The notes: generated from the letters alone by a model not told the origin. A stretch of 64,000 nucleotides of DNA from Tautonia plasticadhaerens (GCF_007752535.1 NZ_CP036427.1:186001-250000); one strand, 5' to 3'. Positions 8,174-17,894 are shown, numbered from the stretch's first letter. Program-made: numbers and translations.

Positions 8174-9028
8174 TCATCCGGTCGAATGCAACCCGAGCCG
8201 GCTCAGGCTGTCGCGGCAAATCACTCCCTCGATCGCCTCGGGGTCCAGCCGCGGGAGCCCCGTCCCCTCGACAAGGCCGTTCAACCCACGCAGCCCGTCG
8301 AGGGACGCCCGGACCGTGGTGAAGGGGAAATCGGTGCCGAAGAGGACCTTGTCCCAGACGCCGTACTCCTGCACCAGCATCAGGCTGTGGTAGAGCTGGA
8401 ACGGCCGGTAGTGCAGGGCGCTGAGGTCGGCATAGACGTTCGGATGCTTGCGGATCACCGCCACGCATTCCCCCTCATAGGGGTGCCCCAGGTGGGCCAG
8501 GATGAGCTTCTGGTCGGGGAAGCGGATGGCGACCCGGTCGAGTAGGCGGGGCAGCGTGCAGTCCAGCGGCGCCTGGGAGACGAAGGTCGTCCCGGTATGC
8601 AGCAGGACCGGCAGGCGATGCCGGGTCGCATAGGACCAGAGGGGGTCGAGCCGCTCGTCGTCGGGGCGGAACCCGGCGTACATCGGCATGAGCTTGATGC
8701 CGCACAGGCCGAGCTCCTCGTGCCCCTCGCGGAGCTCCCGCTCCCAGCCGTCCTGCGTCGGGTCGAGCGAGAGGAAGCCGATGAGCGAGTCATGGTGCGC
8801 GGCGACGTAATCGGCCACATACCGGTCCTCAACCCACAGGCCGCTCAGCCGCGCCTTGCCGCCGAAGACGATCGTCCGCACGTCGGGGACGGAGCCCCGC
8901 CGATAGTCCTCATGACGGACAGTCAGGTCGAGCTCCTCGCCCGCCTTCGCCCGGCGCGCCTGCCGCCGGAAGTCGTCGGTGAAGTGATCCGGGTACCGCC
9001 AGGCGTGGCTGTGGACGTCGATGATCAT
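8174..9028 (-). CDS. Amidohydrolase family 2 (ACMSD-like) metal-dependent hydrolase
   Basis: The protein opens with IIDVHSHAW, the first metal-binding HxH motif of the amidohydrolase superfamily. It continues with GIKLMPMYAGF, a strand in the TIM barrel, PVLLHTGTTF and LILAHLGHP with the metal-ligand His residues, and VLFGTDFPF with the conserved Asp near the end. This set is typical of amidohydrolase 2 proteins, which cleave C-C or C-N bonds, often decarboxylating. The start at 9028 begins with the conserved strand; a further in-frame ATG at 9049 is possible. It follows the aldolase gene by about 135 bases on the same strand, which suggests that the two act on one small carboxylic substrate pathway. 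Confidence 0.8.
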   Translation of the reverse strand: MIIDVHSHAWRYPDHFTDDFRRQARRAKAGEELDLTVRHEDYRRGSVPDVRTIVFGGKARLSGLWVEDRYVADYVAAHHDSLIGFLSLDPTQDGWERELREGHEELGLCGIKLMPMYAGFRPDDERLDPLWSYATRHRLPVLLHTGTTFVSQAPLDCTLPRLLDRVAIRFPDQKLILAHLGHPYEGECVAVIRKHPNVYADLSALHYRPFQLYHSLMLVQEYGVWDKVLFGTDFPFTTVRASLDGLRGLNGLVEGTGLPRLDPEAIEGVICRDSLSRLGLHSTG

Positions 9029-9163
9029 GGGTATGACGCTCCGGGCCATTCCAGGTGGGTCGTCCGTCGCCGCCGCGGCCCCGTACCCCCGGTCGCCGCG
9101 GAGATGGCCTCCACCTCGGTAATCCGCATCGAGCCCTCCGTCGGGCGGTGCGCCGGCGGGCGC

Positions 9164-10087
9164 TCAGCGTGCGGCCTCGACCGCGTCGCGGAGGAGCGAA
9201 TCCAGGCGATCGACCTCTCGACGCGTCTCGTCGTCCAGGTGGTAGCCGACGGGCCCGCGGGCGATCGCGTTGCGGAACACGCCCCGCCGGACGAGCAGGT
9301 ACTTCTCCACGGCCAGGAACCCGTCGAGCCCCGTTTGCAGGGCGACGAGCGAGGCGATCGGCGTCGAGAGCCGGTAGATGCGCGCCTCGTCGCCGGCCTG
9401 CAGGGCCCGCCAGAGGGCGACGATCGCGTCGACGATTTCGGCCCCCGGCATCGTGCCCACGATCCCGCGGCGGTAGCTGTCCACCAAGGCGATGCCTCCG
9501 CTCCCCTCGAAGACGCGGGCCCTCCCGCCGGTCGCCTCGCGGAGCTCCGTCAAACGCGGTCCGATCGGGGCCGCCTCGGGCTTGTACAGCACCCGATCGC
9601 CGAACTCCTCCAGCAGCCGGGCCTGCATCGCGATCGACATCGGCCGGCCGACGTACCCGCTGGCGTCCTGCACGACCAGCGGGATCGCGACGGCCCGCAG
9701 GAGCCGCTCGTAGTAGCGCAGCAGCTCCGGCTCGGTGACCGCCACCGAGATCGGCGGGATCGCCATCAGCGCGTCCGCGCCGACCGACTCGGCGTGTCGC
9801 GCGAACTCCTCCGCCACCCGGGCGCTCTCGGCCCCGACGCTGATGATGACGGCCCCCCGCCCCCGCCCCAACCGGCAGGCGTGCTCGGCGAGCCGCCGCC
9901 GCTCCTCGCCTGAGAGCCGGAGGACCTCCGAGACCATCGCCATCACGATCCCGTCGGCGCCTTGGTCGAAGATCCAGCGGAACTCGGCCTCCAGCGTGTC
10001 GAAGTCGATCGATTCGTCCTCGTGGAACGGCGTCTGGAAGACGGGGTACACGCCCGCGAGTCGGGGTCGGCCGCCGGCGTTGCTCAT
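9164..10087 (-). CDS. Dihydrodipicolinate synthase / N-acetylneuraminate lyase family aldolase
   Basis: The start at 10087 is chosen because GGAGGAG lies 10 bases upstream; the longer frame adds only 11 residues. The 307-residue protein has LAGVYPVFQTPFHEDESIDF at the N-terminus, the DapA-family signature opening. GADGIVMAMVSEVLRLSGEE replaces the usual GTTGE region, and LYKPEAAP near residue 160 contains the candidate Schiff-base Lys. The substitutions at the GTTGE motif argue against true DapA and for a catabolic or sugar-acid aldolase. It is cytoplasmic and probably co-transcribed with the amidohydrolase downstream. Confidence 0.8.
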   Translation of the reverse strand: MSNAGGRPRLAGVYPVFQTPFHEDESIDFDTLEAEFRWIFDQGADGIVMAMVSEVLRLSGEERRRLAEHACRLGRGRGAVIISVGAESARVAEEFARHAESVGADALMAIPPISVAVTEPELLRYYERLLRAVAIPLVVQDASGYVGRPMSIAMQARLLEEFGDRVLYKPEAAPIGPRLTELREATGGRARVFEGSGGIALVDSYRRGIVGTMPGAEIVDAIVALWRALQAGDEARIYRLSTPIASLVALQTGLDGFLAVEKYLLVRRGVFRNAIARGPVGYHLDDETRREVDRLDSLLRDAVEAAR

Positions 10088-10150
10088 GGGCGCGGGCTCC
10101 TCCGGGGGATTGCATCTCACCGGGCCGTCGGCCGGCCCCCCTGGGCCATC

Positions 10151-10190
10151 CCGGGCGCCCTTGCTCGCTCAATCGAGCAAGGGCGCCCGG
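10151..10190. terminator. Long perfect hairpin, terminator-like or regulatory
   Basis: CCGGGCGCCCTTGCTCG (10151-10167) is followed by the 6-base loop CTCAAT and the exact complement CGAGCAAGGGCGCCCGG (10174-10190). The 17-bp stem is perfect. No T tract follows on either strand. It sits 64 bases upstream of the aldolase start, so it may act in that leader, or end transcription coming from the kinase region. Confidence 0.6.
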
Positions 10191-10899
10191 CTCCGTGTAG
10201 TCGCCGACGCCCATCCGGGGTGCGCGCCGGCGAAGGCGAACACGCCGGCGGCATGGCGTGGCACACCGGCGGTGGGCCGTATCGTACTTCAACGGCGCAG
10301 ACCGCTCCAGGGGTCGGGCGAGGGGGCAGGAGCCGGCCCTCCGAGCCCCTGAGGAGCCAGCAGGGGGAATTGGGCTTATTCACAGTGTGCCGCCACAGAG
10401 ATCCCTGCGGCCACAGCAGGCGTTCTGGATGGATAGACACGTAGCACTTGCGGTGTCACACCGCAACAAGCCTCTTGGAGCGGTCGAGGATGGCAGCCGC
10501 ACGCCGCGTTTCCCCCTGCTCCGCCCGCGTCGTCGCCGACCCGGCGGCAGACGCGGAAGAGCGCTTTTCTTGCCCGGTCGGAACGATCGATCGTTGAAAC
10601 ATCTCCCCGGGATCGGGCCACTCCCATCGGGGCTGGCTGTCCCAGGTGCTTCTTCCGATGCCCAGGAGCCAGCGTGCCTCAATAGCATTCCGGCCTGAAT
10701 GCTGGACCGAAGGACGTCGCCCTCGCGATGAACAGTGGCCATAAGCGGCAGCCTCCAATGTTCGAACGTTCAGAAGTTCGCCTTCTGCCCCGGAAGATGC
10801 AGTCGGCACGAGGCCGCCGGCTTGGCCGTCCACGGGTGGTCGTTTCCTGATCGAGAAGCCGGGGAAACGAGCGGGAGAAGCCCGGCCAGGCGGCGCCGC
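10191..10899. other. Intergenic region downstream of kinase gene
   Basis: About 700 bases with no recognised gene. It contains a dispersed repeat core at 10513-10525. Short frames on both strands lack protein-like composition. Confidence 0.35.
10513..10525 (+). repeat. Dispersed intergenic repeat core with imperfect hairpin
   Basis: Core CCCCTGCTCCGCC is followed by CGCGTCGTCGCCGACCCGG, part of an imperfect hairpin (GTCGCCG against CGGCGGCAGAC) that ends near 10553. Confidence 0.6.
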
Positions 10900-13800
10900 T
10901 CAGTCGCCGCGGTCGAACGGGTCGGCCGGAAAGGTCAGGTCCATCATCAGGAGCTGGAAGTCGGATCGCGACCGGATCGGGTCGAGGTCCGAGTCGATCC
11001 GTGCCCAGGCCGCGTCCCGCCAGCCGAGGGCGACAGCCCGGTGCAGGGTGGCCATCGCGTGATCGGCCTCGGCCCGGACGGCGTCGGACGTCAGGCCGGA
11101 ACCAGCCTCGGCGGCGAGGCCGGCCAGCAGCGATTGGGAACACGCGATGTTGTAATAATCCCCCGGAGTCGGCTCCGTCAGCTCCTGGAGGAGGGTGATC
11201 GCTCGGCGGAAGTCCCGCACCGCGTCGGCGGGCCGGTCGAATTTCTGCATCGCAATCCCGCGGCGGCGGAATGTGGTCGCCAAGTCGGACTGAAGCGAGG
11301 CCGTCGCAGGGTCGGCTTGGGCGATTTGGCGACCGATCGCGAGCGCCGCGTCGTACGTCGCCGATGACTCCGCGGGCTTGCCCATCGCGGCGTGGACGTC
11401 ACCGAGGTCGGCGTAGGCCGCGACGAGATCTTGCCGGTATCCGCGGTTCTCCGGGTGGGCGTCGGCCAAGCTCGCCGCGTTTTCCTGCGCCAGCTTGAGC
11501 GACGCCAGCACCTCCGCCATCCGCCCGGACCGGCGGTGAATGTCGGCGGTCTGGCGGTGCGTCAGGATCAATTGCTCGCGGTTGCGCGTGACGGCCGGGT
11601 TCGCCTTGATCAGGACCTCGCGGGCGGCCCCAGCCCGCCCGAGCGCCGCGAGTGCCTCCTCATCCCGCCCGAGCGCGATCAGGACGAAAGCGGCCGAGGT
11701 GTCGATCCAGGCCGAGGCCGCGGGGAGGCGCAGGAGGGTTGGATTGGAGCCCTCCACCGCCTTGAGGACCTCTTGCGCCCGGTCGAAGGCCGCCAGCGCC
11801 TCGGGAAGTCGACCGGCGGCGGCCAAGCAGATTCCCATGTTGCCGAGGTTCCTGGCCAATTCGTGGCCGATGTCGGCGTCCTCGGGATTCGCCCGGAAGA
11901 GCGCCTCGCCCAGGTCGCGTGCTCGTTCGTAGGCCGTCCTCTCCTCCTCCCCGCGGCCGGCTGCTCCCAGAGCGATTGCCAGGGCACCGTACAGGTCCGC
12001 CAGGTCGCTTTGGAGATCCACGGATAGGGGGTCGCCCCCCGTCGCGGCCTCCAGGATTGACCGCGCCCGTTCGGCCGCTTCCAGCACCTGGGACGGTGGG
12101 CGGTGGTTGGATGAGAGGGACATCCCATAGTACATCTCGGAACGGGCCCACTCGCCCCGTAGCCGACGGTCGGCGGGATCGGCCTCGGCCAGCGCCCGGA
12201 GGAGATCCCTCGATCGTCCGTGCGCCTCGAGTGCGTCGGCATTCCGCCCGACCCCCGTCAGGATCTCCCCGAGGGATCTCAGGCCAAGCGCGAGCGAGCG
12301 CCGCGGCTCCGCATCGGCCGGGTCCTCGCGAGCCAGGGCCTCGAATAAAACCAGGGCGCGCCGGAGGACCGTCTGCGCCTCCTCGATCGAGTCGAGCTGC
12401 TTCGTGAGCTCGCCGACCTCGAGATAGGCCCGGCCCAGGGCCAGGCGCGAGTCGCGATCCGCGTGCCCCTGCAAGAGCCCCTCGAGCTTGCGGTAGAACT
12501 CCCGTGCCTCGCGCAGCAGCTTGGCCCGCAGCGCCTGGAATTCCTCCTGCTTCAGCAGGACGTCCTCGCTGACCCCGGTGTGGAAGGTCCGGATCGCCTC
12601 CTGAGCCAGGGCGAAGCGGGCTCGCTCCCGCTCGTTGGAGGCGGCCAGCGCGGTGTTGATCCGGGTCACCTTCTGGTTGGCGACCTCCAGGTCGGTGTTG
12701 GCGCGGTTCAAGTCGGCGTTGGCCCGCGTCTGGACCGCCAGCACCGCGGCCGTGCCGGCCAGGGCCACCAGCAGCGCCGCACCGGCCGCCGTCACCCCCG
12801 TGCGGTGCCGGGTCAGCCAGCGCAGCAACCACCGCGACACGGGCTCGCGCCAGGCGGTGACCGGCTCGTCGGCCATCCATCGCTCGATGTCCTCGGCCAG
12901 CAGCCGCGGCGTGGCGTAGCGGTCCTCGGGCTGGAGGGCCATCGCCTTGAGGCAGACCGCCTGCAGCGCCGCGTCGATCGACTGGTCGATCTGTCGGGGC
13001 GGAGGGAACTCCGCGCGCTGGACCGCGCGGAGCAGCTTGCCGATGTCGTCTCCCTCCAGCGGCGGCTTGCCGGTCAAGAGGCAATAGAAGGTCGCGCCCA
13101 GGCTGTAGACGTCCGACCAAGGTCCCAGGTGCTCCAGGTCGCCCCGCGCCTGCTCGGGGCTCATGTAGGCCGGCGTGCCCAGGGCGCTGCCGGGCAAGGT
13201 CTCGGAGCTGCCGCCGGACGAGCTGGGGACGAGCGTCCGCTCCTCGGAGCCCGGCTCGGCCTCGCCGGTGGCCTTGGCCAGCCCCCAGTCGACGACCAGC
13301 GTCTCGCCGTGCTTGCCCACGATGATATTGCCCGGCTTGATGTCCCTGTGCAGCACCCCCCGGCTGTGGGCATACTCGATGGCGTTGCAGACGTCGGTGA
13401 ACCGCCGGAGCAGCTTGCGCAGTCCCAGCGAGCGGCGCCCGGGCGAGGACTTCAACGCCCCATTGGAGTGGAAGCGGTCGATGGCCTCCTTGAGGCTGTC
13501 GCCGCGGATGAACCGCATGGCATAGTAGGGGCGGCCGTCGACGTAACTGCCCAGCCCGTAGACCGGCACGATGCCCGGATGCTCCAGGCCGCCGGTGACC
13601 TCGGCCTCGAGGAGGAACCGCTGCCGGCTGGTTGGGTCATCGGCATGGTGGTCGAGGATTTGCTTCAGCGCCACCTCACGGTGAAGCTCTTCGTCGATCG
13701 CCACGAATACGGCGCCCAGGCCGCCGCGGGCATACGGCCTCAGCACGCGGAACCGCTGGCCGTCGGACGTGGCGGCGCCGACGGCGTAGCTGGCCGTTCG

Positions 13801-14151
13801 GTCGGCCTCGCCATCCTCGGTCGAGCCGTGTCCGGACGCGACACGGCTCAGCGTCGCCTCGAGGTCCGGGTCGCCCAGGTCGGCCAGACGTTCTCGCGTC
13901 GATCGGCCGGCGGGGACGGCGGCGAGGCTCTGCTCCACGTCGCCGCCGTGGGCCTCGACGTGCAGGGCCGCCAGGGCCTCGACGGCGGCTCGCTGGGCGG
14001 CGTTGAGATACCCCAGCGCGATCAGTTGGTCGGCGAGGGATCGCGCCTTGTCGCAGGTCCAGGCGTGGAACGCGGCGACGAGCTGGGCCTGCTGGATCAA
14101 CCCGTTTTGCAGTGCCAGCAGGCCGAAGAGGAGGTGGCGGTCGGCGTCCAT
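10900..14151 (-). CDS. Membrane Ser/Thr protein kinase with C-terminal TPR repeats
   Basis: The start at 14151 (MDADRHLLFG) is chosen over a longer frame because the upstream 73 codons have no protein character. Residues 1-90 are a helical N-terminal module common to planctomycete kinases. The kinase domain spans about 130-400: ALKQIL with the ATP Lys, LHRDIKPGNI catalytic loop, VVDWGLAK replacing DFG by DWG, and GTPAYMSPEQARGD activation segment. A single transmembrane helix lies near 455-478 (TAAGAALLVALAGTAAVLAV). The last 550 residues are TPR-like helical repeats. The kinase should face the cytoplasm. DWG in place of DFG is common in this group. The substrate is unknown. Confidence 0.85.
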   Translation of the reverse strand: MDADRHLLFGLLALQNGLIQQAQLVAAFHAWTCDKARSLADQLIALGYLNAAQRAAVEALAALHVEAHGGDVEQSLAAVPAGRSTRERLADLGDPDLEATLSRVASGHGSTEDGEADRTASYAVGAATSDGQRFRVLRPYARGGLGAVFVAIDEELHREVALKQILDHHADDPTSRQRFLLEAEVTGGLEHPGIVPVYGLGSYVDGRPYYAMRFIRGDSLKEAIDRFHSNGALKSSPGRRSLGLRKLLRRFTDVCNAIEYAHSRGVLHRDIKPGNIIVGKHGETLVVDWGLAKATGEAEPGSEERTLVPSSSGGSSETLPGSALGTPAYMSPEQARGDLEHLGPWSDVYSLGATFYCLLTGKPPLEGDDIGKLLRAVQRAEFPPPRQIDQSIDAALQAVCLKAMALQPEDRYATPRLLAEDIERWMADEPVTAWREPVSRWLLRWLTRHRTGVTAAGAALLVALAGTAAVLAVQTRANADLNRANTDLEVANQKVTRINTALAASNERERARFALAQEAIRTFHTGVSEDVLLKQEEFQALRAKLLREAREFYRKLEGLLQGHADRDSRLALGRAYLEVGELTKQLDSIEEAQTVLRRALVLFEALAREDPADAEPRRSLALGLRSLGEILTGVGRNADALEAHGRSRDLLRALAEADPADRRLRGEWARSEMYYGMSLSSNHRPPSQVLEAAERARSILEAATGGDPLSVDLQSDLADLYGALAIALGAAGRGEEERTAYERARDLGEALFRANPEDADIGHELARNLGNMGICLAAAGRLPEALAAFDRAQEVLKAVEGSNPTLLRLPAASAWIDTSAAFVLIALGRDEEALAALGRAGAAREVLIKANPAVTRNREQLILTHRQTADIHRRSGRMAEVLASLKLAQENAASLADAHPENRGYRQDLVAAYADLGDVHAAMGKPAESSATYDAALAIGRQIAQADPATASLQSDLATTFRRRGIAMQKFDRPADAVRDFRRAITLLQELTEPTPGDYYNIACSQSLLAGLAAEAGSGLTSDAVRAEADHAMATLHRAVALGWRDAAWARIDSDLDPIRSRSDFQLLMMDLTFPADPFDRGD

Positions 14152-14638
14152 GGTACACTCCGCGCGAGGTCGATCGTGAGCCGGCAACCCCGCGATCGGA
14201 AATCGGTCTGTCGTGGTGCGGATGACCGGCCTGATTATATGCGTGTGATACTGGGCCGTCAGCACTGGCGCTGGTTGCCGGGCTGGCCCGGTCGGCTGGT
14301 GGCGCATGCGCCTTCCGCCTACAAAGACGCGCTTGACCCTTCGACGATCCGCCTGGCATCCAGAACACAAGTCGTTTCAAGGAGGTGAGATACGCCATTT
14401 TCGCGGGCCTGGTTCCTCGCATCAGGAATCACCGGAAGACGCAACAGATGCGTCTGTCGTTCCCGAACGCGCACGGCTCGCGGCCTCGGAAAAAGGTGCC
14501 TGCCGCACATTACCCACTTCGAAACGACCAGGCTGCGAATGAGCCGACGTAGTCGTGTTTCACGAGAGCGACCATCCCTTGCGGTACTCGCGCCGGATGT
14601 AGGCGTCGACCTCCGGGGTGTTGCGGGCGCGAGTCGGC
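14152..14638. other. Intergenic region between kinase gene and IS630 pair
   Basis: Nothing is confidently recognised. On the minus strand next to the IS end (stop at 14560-14562) a short frame reads RNTPEVDAYIRREYRKGWSL, which looks like the true C-terminus of a gene cut off by the IS insertion. Its N-terminal part was not found beyond the IS pair at 17087. Confidence 0.3.
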
Positions 14639-15863
14639 TAGTGGTCGTCCGCTATTGAGTTGCCGGGTATAGTCGGTGCAGTTTGATCCGGGCATCCGCC
14701 GTGGTGAACTGCCACCGAATGCCCACCATCCGCTCGTTGCGGTCCTCCTCCCACGCCGCGACCTCCCGCTTCAGTTCCTCGCTCGACTCGATCCGCCGGT
14801 CCAGGCACTGCCTCGCCAGCACCGACAGCTCGATCTCCGCCATGTTCAGCCAACTCCCGTGCTTCGGCGTGTGGTGGATCTCCAACTTCCCGGCGATCCG
14901 ACGGGCCCGCTCCGGCGGGAACGCCTCGTACAGCGAGGCGATCTTGTGCGTGTTCAGGTTGTCCATCACCAGCACGACCTTCTCCGCCTCCTCGTGCACC
15001 TCCTCCACCAGCCAACGCACCACCTCGGCGAAGTCCAACGCCGTCCGACGCTCGGTGACGTGGACCGCACGCCACCCCAGCAGCGGCATCGTCACCATGA
15101 ACAGGTTGGCCGTCCCGTTGCGGACGTATTCGTGATCGAACCGCTCGAGCCGCCCTGGCGCTGCCGGGATCGGCACGACCGTCTCGCCGATCAGTTGCTT
15201 GCTCGCCTCGTCGAGGCAGACCAGCGGTCGCGTCTCGTCGTAGGGCCGGTGGTAGACCTCCAGCACGTCCTCCATCGCCGCCACGAACTCGGCGTTCGCC
15301 TCCGGCGGGATGCACCACTGCTGCTTCAGATGCGGCCTCAGTTCGCTTTTTTCAAAGAGCGGCGCACCGTCTCGTCGGAGATCGAGGGGACGATCTCCAA
15401 CTCGACGAGCTTGTCGGCCAGCAATCGCATCGTCCAGGCCTTGCGGCCGTCGGGGGGCTCCGAGCAGGCCAGGGCGATCAACTTCGCCTCGGCCCGGCCG
15501 TCGAGGGCCCGCTGGCGGCTGGGACGGGCCTGCGTCTTGCGGACCAGGGCGGCCTCCAGGCCCTGCTCGACGAACCGCTGGCGGACCCGCTCGATGGTGG
15601 CGACAGAGACCTCGACGGCCTCGGCGATGCGGTCGTCGGGCCAGGCGGGCCCGCCCTCGGCGGCATCAGCCTTGAGGAGGATGCGGGCATGGGCCAGTTT
15701 CAGAGCGGAGGCCTTGCCGGCGGAGATGAGATCGAGGAGGGCCTGGCGTTCGTCGGCGGTGAGCGTCACGATGTACTTCTTCATGTCGATGCTCCTGAAG
15801 CGGTTAGGGCTCCAGGAGAACCGATTGCAGCCCATCCCTCAAGTCGTCAGTGGCCGACCACTA
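14639..15863 (-). mobile_element. IS630-family element, type A copy 1 (1225 bp)
   Basis: The ends are imperfect inverted repeats (TAGTGGTCGTCC left; TAGTGGTCGGCC right, read inward), each beginning at a TA dinucleotide as expected for IS630 insertion. The length is 1225 bp. It is almost identical to the copy at 56325-57549; one base difference (14789 against 56475) is visible in the transposase. Its right TA (15862-15863) is also the left TA of the next element. Confidence 0.9.
14652..15784 (-). CDS. IS630 transposase, OrfA/OrfB joined by probable -1 frameshift
   Basis: OrfA (15784 to 15338, 148 residues, ATG start) carries the helix-turn-helix region: DDRIAEAVEVSVATIERVRQ and RKAWTMRLLADKLVELE. 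OrfB (about 15350 to 14652) is the DDE catalytic domain with CLDEASKQL, VMDNLNTHK and NMAEIELSV supplying the two Asp and the Glu. The two frames meet at six A on the coding strand (15347-15352): TTG AAA AAA then either GCG AAC TGA or, after slipping back one base, AGC GAA CTG. The slip gives a continuous 377-residue transposase. The same arrangement occurs in all IS630 copies here, so it is a native feature, not decay. Confidence 0.85.
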
Positions 15864-17086
15864 GTAGTCGACCTCTATTGAGTTGTCGGGTATAGCCGGT
15901 GCAGCTTGATCCGGGCGTCCGCCGTGGTGAACTGCCACTCCACCTCGACCCCACGCTCGTTGCGGTCCTCCTCCCACGCCTCCACCTCGCGGCGAAGCTC
16001 CTCGGGCGACTCGATCCGTCGATCCAGGCACTGCCGGGCCAGCACCGACAGCTCGATCTCCGCCATGTTCAGCCAGCTGCCATGCTTCGGCGTGTGATGG
16101 ATCTCCAATCGCTCGGCAATCCGCCTCGCCTGCTCCGGCGGGAAGGCCTCGTACAGCGAGGCCAGCTTGTGCGTGTTCAGGTTGTCCATCACCAGGACGA
16201 CCTTCTCCGCCTCCGCGTGCACCTCCTCGACCAGCCAGCGGACCACCTCGGCGAAGTCCACCGCCGTCCGACGCTCGGTTACCTTCACCGCCCGCCAGCC
16301 CAGCAGCGGCTCGGAGATCATGGACAGGTTGGCCGTCCCGTTGCGGACGGACTCGTAGTCGAACCGCCCCGGCTGGCCGGGGGCGGCCGGGATCGGCTGG
16401 ATCACCTCGCCGAGGAGTTGCTTGCTCGCCTCGTCGAGGCAGACCAGCGGCCGCTTCTCGTCGTAGGGGCGGTGGTAGACGTCCAGCACGTCCTCCATCG
16501 CCGCCACGAACTCGGCGTTCGCCTCCGGCGGGATGCACCACTGCTCCTTCAGGTGCGGCTTCAGTTCGCTTTTTTCAAAGCGCGCCGCACCGTCTCGTCG
16601 GAGATCGTGGGGACGACCTCCAGCTCGACGAGCGTGTCGGCCAGCAGCCGCATCGTCCAGGCCTTGCGGCCGTCCGGCGGCGCGGAGCAGGCCAGGGCGA
16701 TCAACTGCGCCTCGGCCCGCCCGTCCAGGGCCCGCTCTCGGCTGGGGCGGGCCTGCTTCTTGCGGACCAGGGCCGCCTCCAGGCCCTGCTCGACGAACCG
16801 CTGGCGGACCCGCTCGATGGTGGCGACGCTGACCTCGACGGCCTCGGCGATCCGCCCGTCGGGCCAGGCGGGGCCGCCCTCGGCGGCGTCGGCCTTGAGC
16901 AGGATGCGGGCGTGGGCCAGCTTCTTCGCGGCGGCCTTCCCCGCCGCGATGAGCTCGTGGAGGTCCTGGCGTTCCTCGGCCGTCAGCGTGACGATGTACT
17001 TCTTCAAGTCGGTTCTCCTGAAGCGGTTATCGCCCCAGGAGAACCGATTCCGACACAGCCCTCAAGTCATCGGTGGCCGACTACTA
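15862..17086 (-). mobile_element. IS630-family element, type B copy 1 (1225 bp)
   Basis: It begins at the same TA (15862-15863) where type A copy 1 ends and runs to the TA at 17085-17086. Its ends read TAGTAGTCGACC (left) and TAGTAGTCGGCC (right, read inward). Its proteins are close relatives of type A but clearly distinct (for example AAKKLAHARI against ALKLAHARI). A second, inverted copy starts at 63489. Confidence 0.9.
15875..17007 (-). CDS. IS630 transposase type B, OrfA/OrfB with probable -1 frameshift
   Basis: OrfA begins with TTG at 17007 and ends at 16561 (148 residues); it holds the helix-turn-helix DGRIAEAVEVSVATIERVRQ. OrfB ends at 15875 with DDE residues in CLDEASKQL, VMDNLNTHK and NMAEIELSV. 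The slip site is again six A (16570-16575 on the minus strand). Both halves look intact, so the element could be active. Catalysis would be cut-and-paste transposition at TA. Confidence 0.85.
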
Positions 17087-17717
17087 GCAGGATCCGGCCC
17101 TCTGCGCCGACGAACGGATCGCGTCGGGCCACCGGGGCCTCGCCCTGATACCGGTGCAGACGACGCCGGCGCCAGCTCAGGGTGCGACGGCGGCACGGGC
17201 ATCGCCTCGCTGGGCCGTTCGCGGATCGTGCCGCATGGCTGCGGGAACGGCCTTGCCCTGTCACCAGGGCAGGCCCGCCCCCCCGCTGTAGCAAGTGCCA
17301 CGAATCATTCTGAGGGATCGCCGCCCCGGATTTTGGCCACCCAGCTGGCATGGGGACTGATAGTTGGGTGCTGGTCAGCAGGGGCTGCTCAGCCTGGCCG
17401 CATGATTGGCGATCCGGGGACATGAGGCATGGGTTGTGAGGGCACATGACCTTGATCCCTCCAGTGCTCATGCGTCCCCTATAGTGTGTGGCATCCACCG
17501 GGGGGTATCTGGTCCGAGTGTTGATCCCGTGCCCTCCCATCCCACACATCTCGGACATCTTTAGTGGCCACAGGCTCCTCCCGGCTCCGTCCAAGCCCCC
17601 GATTGGCACGACGTATAGTTCTCATACCGACGCCGAGCCCGGTCGAGTCTCCTCCTGGTGGGGATCGCCCGCGACCTGGGAGCGATTCGGAGCAAGATCG
17701 CGGAGTCATAGCGACCG
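17087..17717. other. Intergenic region with diverged repeat
   Basis: About 630 bases without a recognised gene. It contains the second copy of the 75-bp repeat at 17415-17488. Minus-strand open frames through it are not protein-like overall. Confidence 0.35.
17415..17488. repeat. Diverged 75-bp repeat, copy 2 (partner at 4424)
   Basis: From GGGGACATGAGGCATGGGT to CGTCCCCTATAGTGTGTGG; ungapped match to 4424-4497. Lies about 330 bases from the end of the IS630 pair. Confidence 0.5.
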
Positions 17718-17894
17718 TCAGGCCGCATTCGAGCGGCCTCCCAGCACGACCCGCTCTTCGGAGTCGATGAGGACCGCCATCACGAGCCCCTCGACGGCTA
17801 GGTCGATCGCCTGCTCCTTGCCGGGGTGCCAGGGGTGCCGGGCGATCCGGTGGGCTGACGCGACGAGTCGCTCGAAGTAGGTGAGGTCATTCAC
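17718..17894 (-). CDS. Small conserved protein, internally shortened paralogue of the 36959 gene
   Basis: A GTG at 17894 begins VNDLTYFERLVASAHRIARH, which matches the start of the protein at 36959-37159 (MNDMTYFDRLVASTRRIARH) almost residue for residue, and both end in LGGRSNAA. Here the middle is about eight residues shorter (EGLVMAVLIDSEERVVLGG against a longer segment). The 58-residue protein is basic in its first half. Function is unknown. The shared family shows that this is a real gene rather than a chance frame. The shortened middle may make it non-functional. Confidence 0.55.
   Translation of the reverse strand: MNDLTYFERLVASAHRIARHPWHPGKEQAIDLAVEGLVMAVLIDSEERVVLGGRSNAA

Noticed and set aside
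12463-14388. Long plus-strand open frame opposite the TPR kinase
   Set aside because: It is an antisense shadow produced by high GC at third codon positions.
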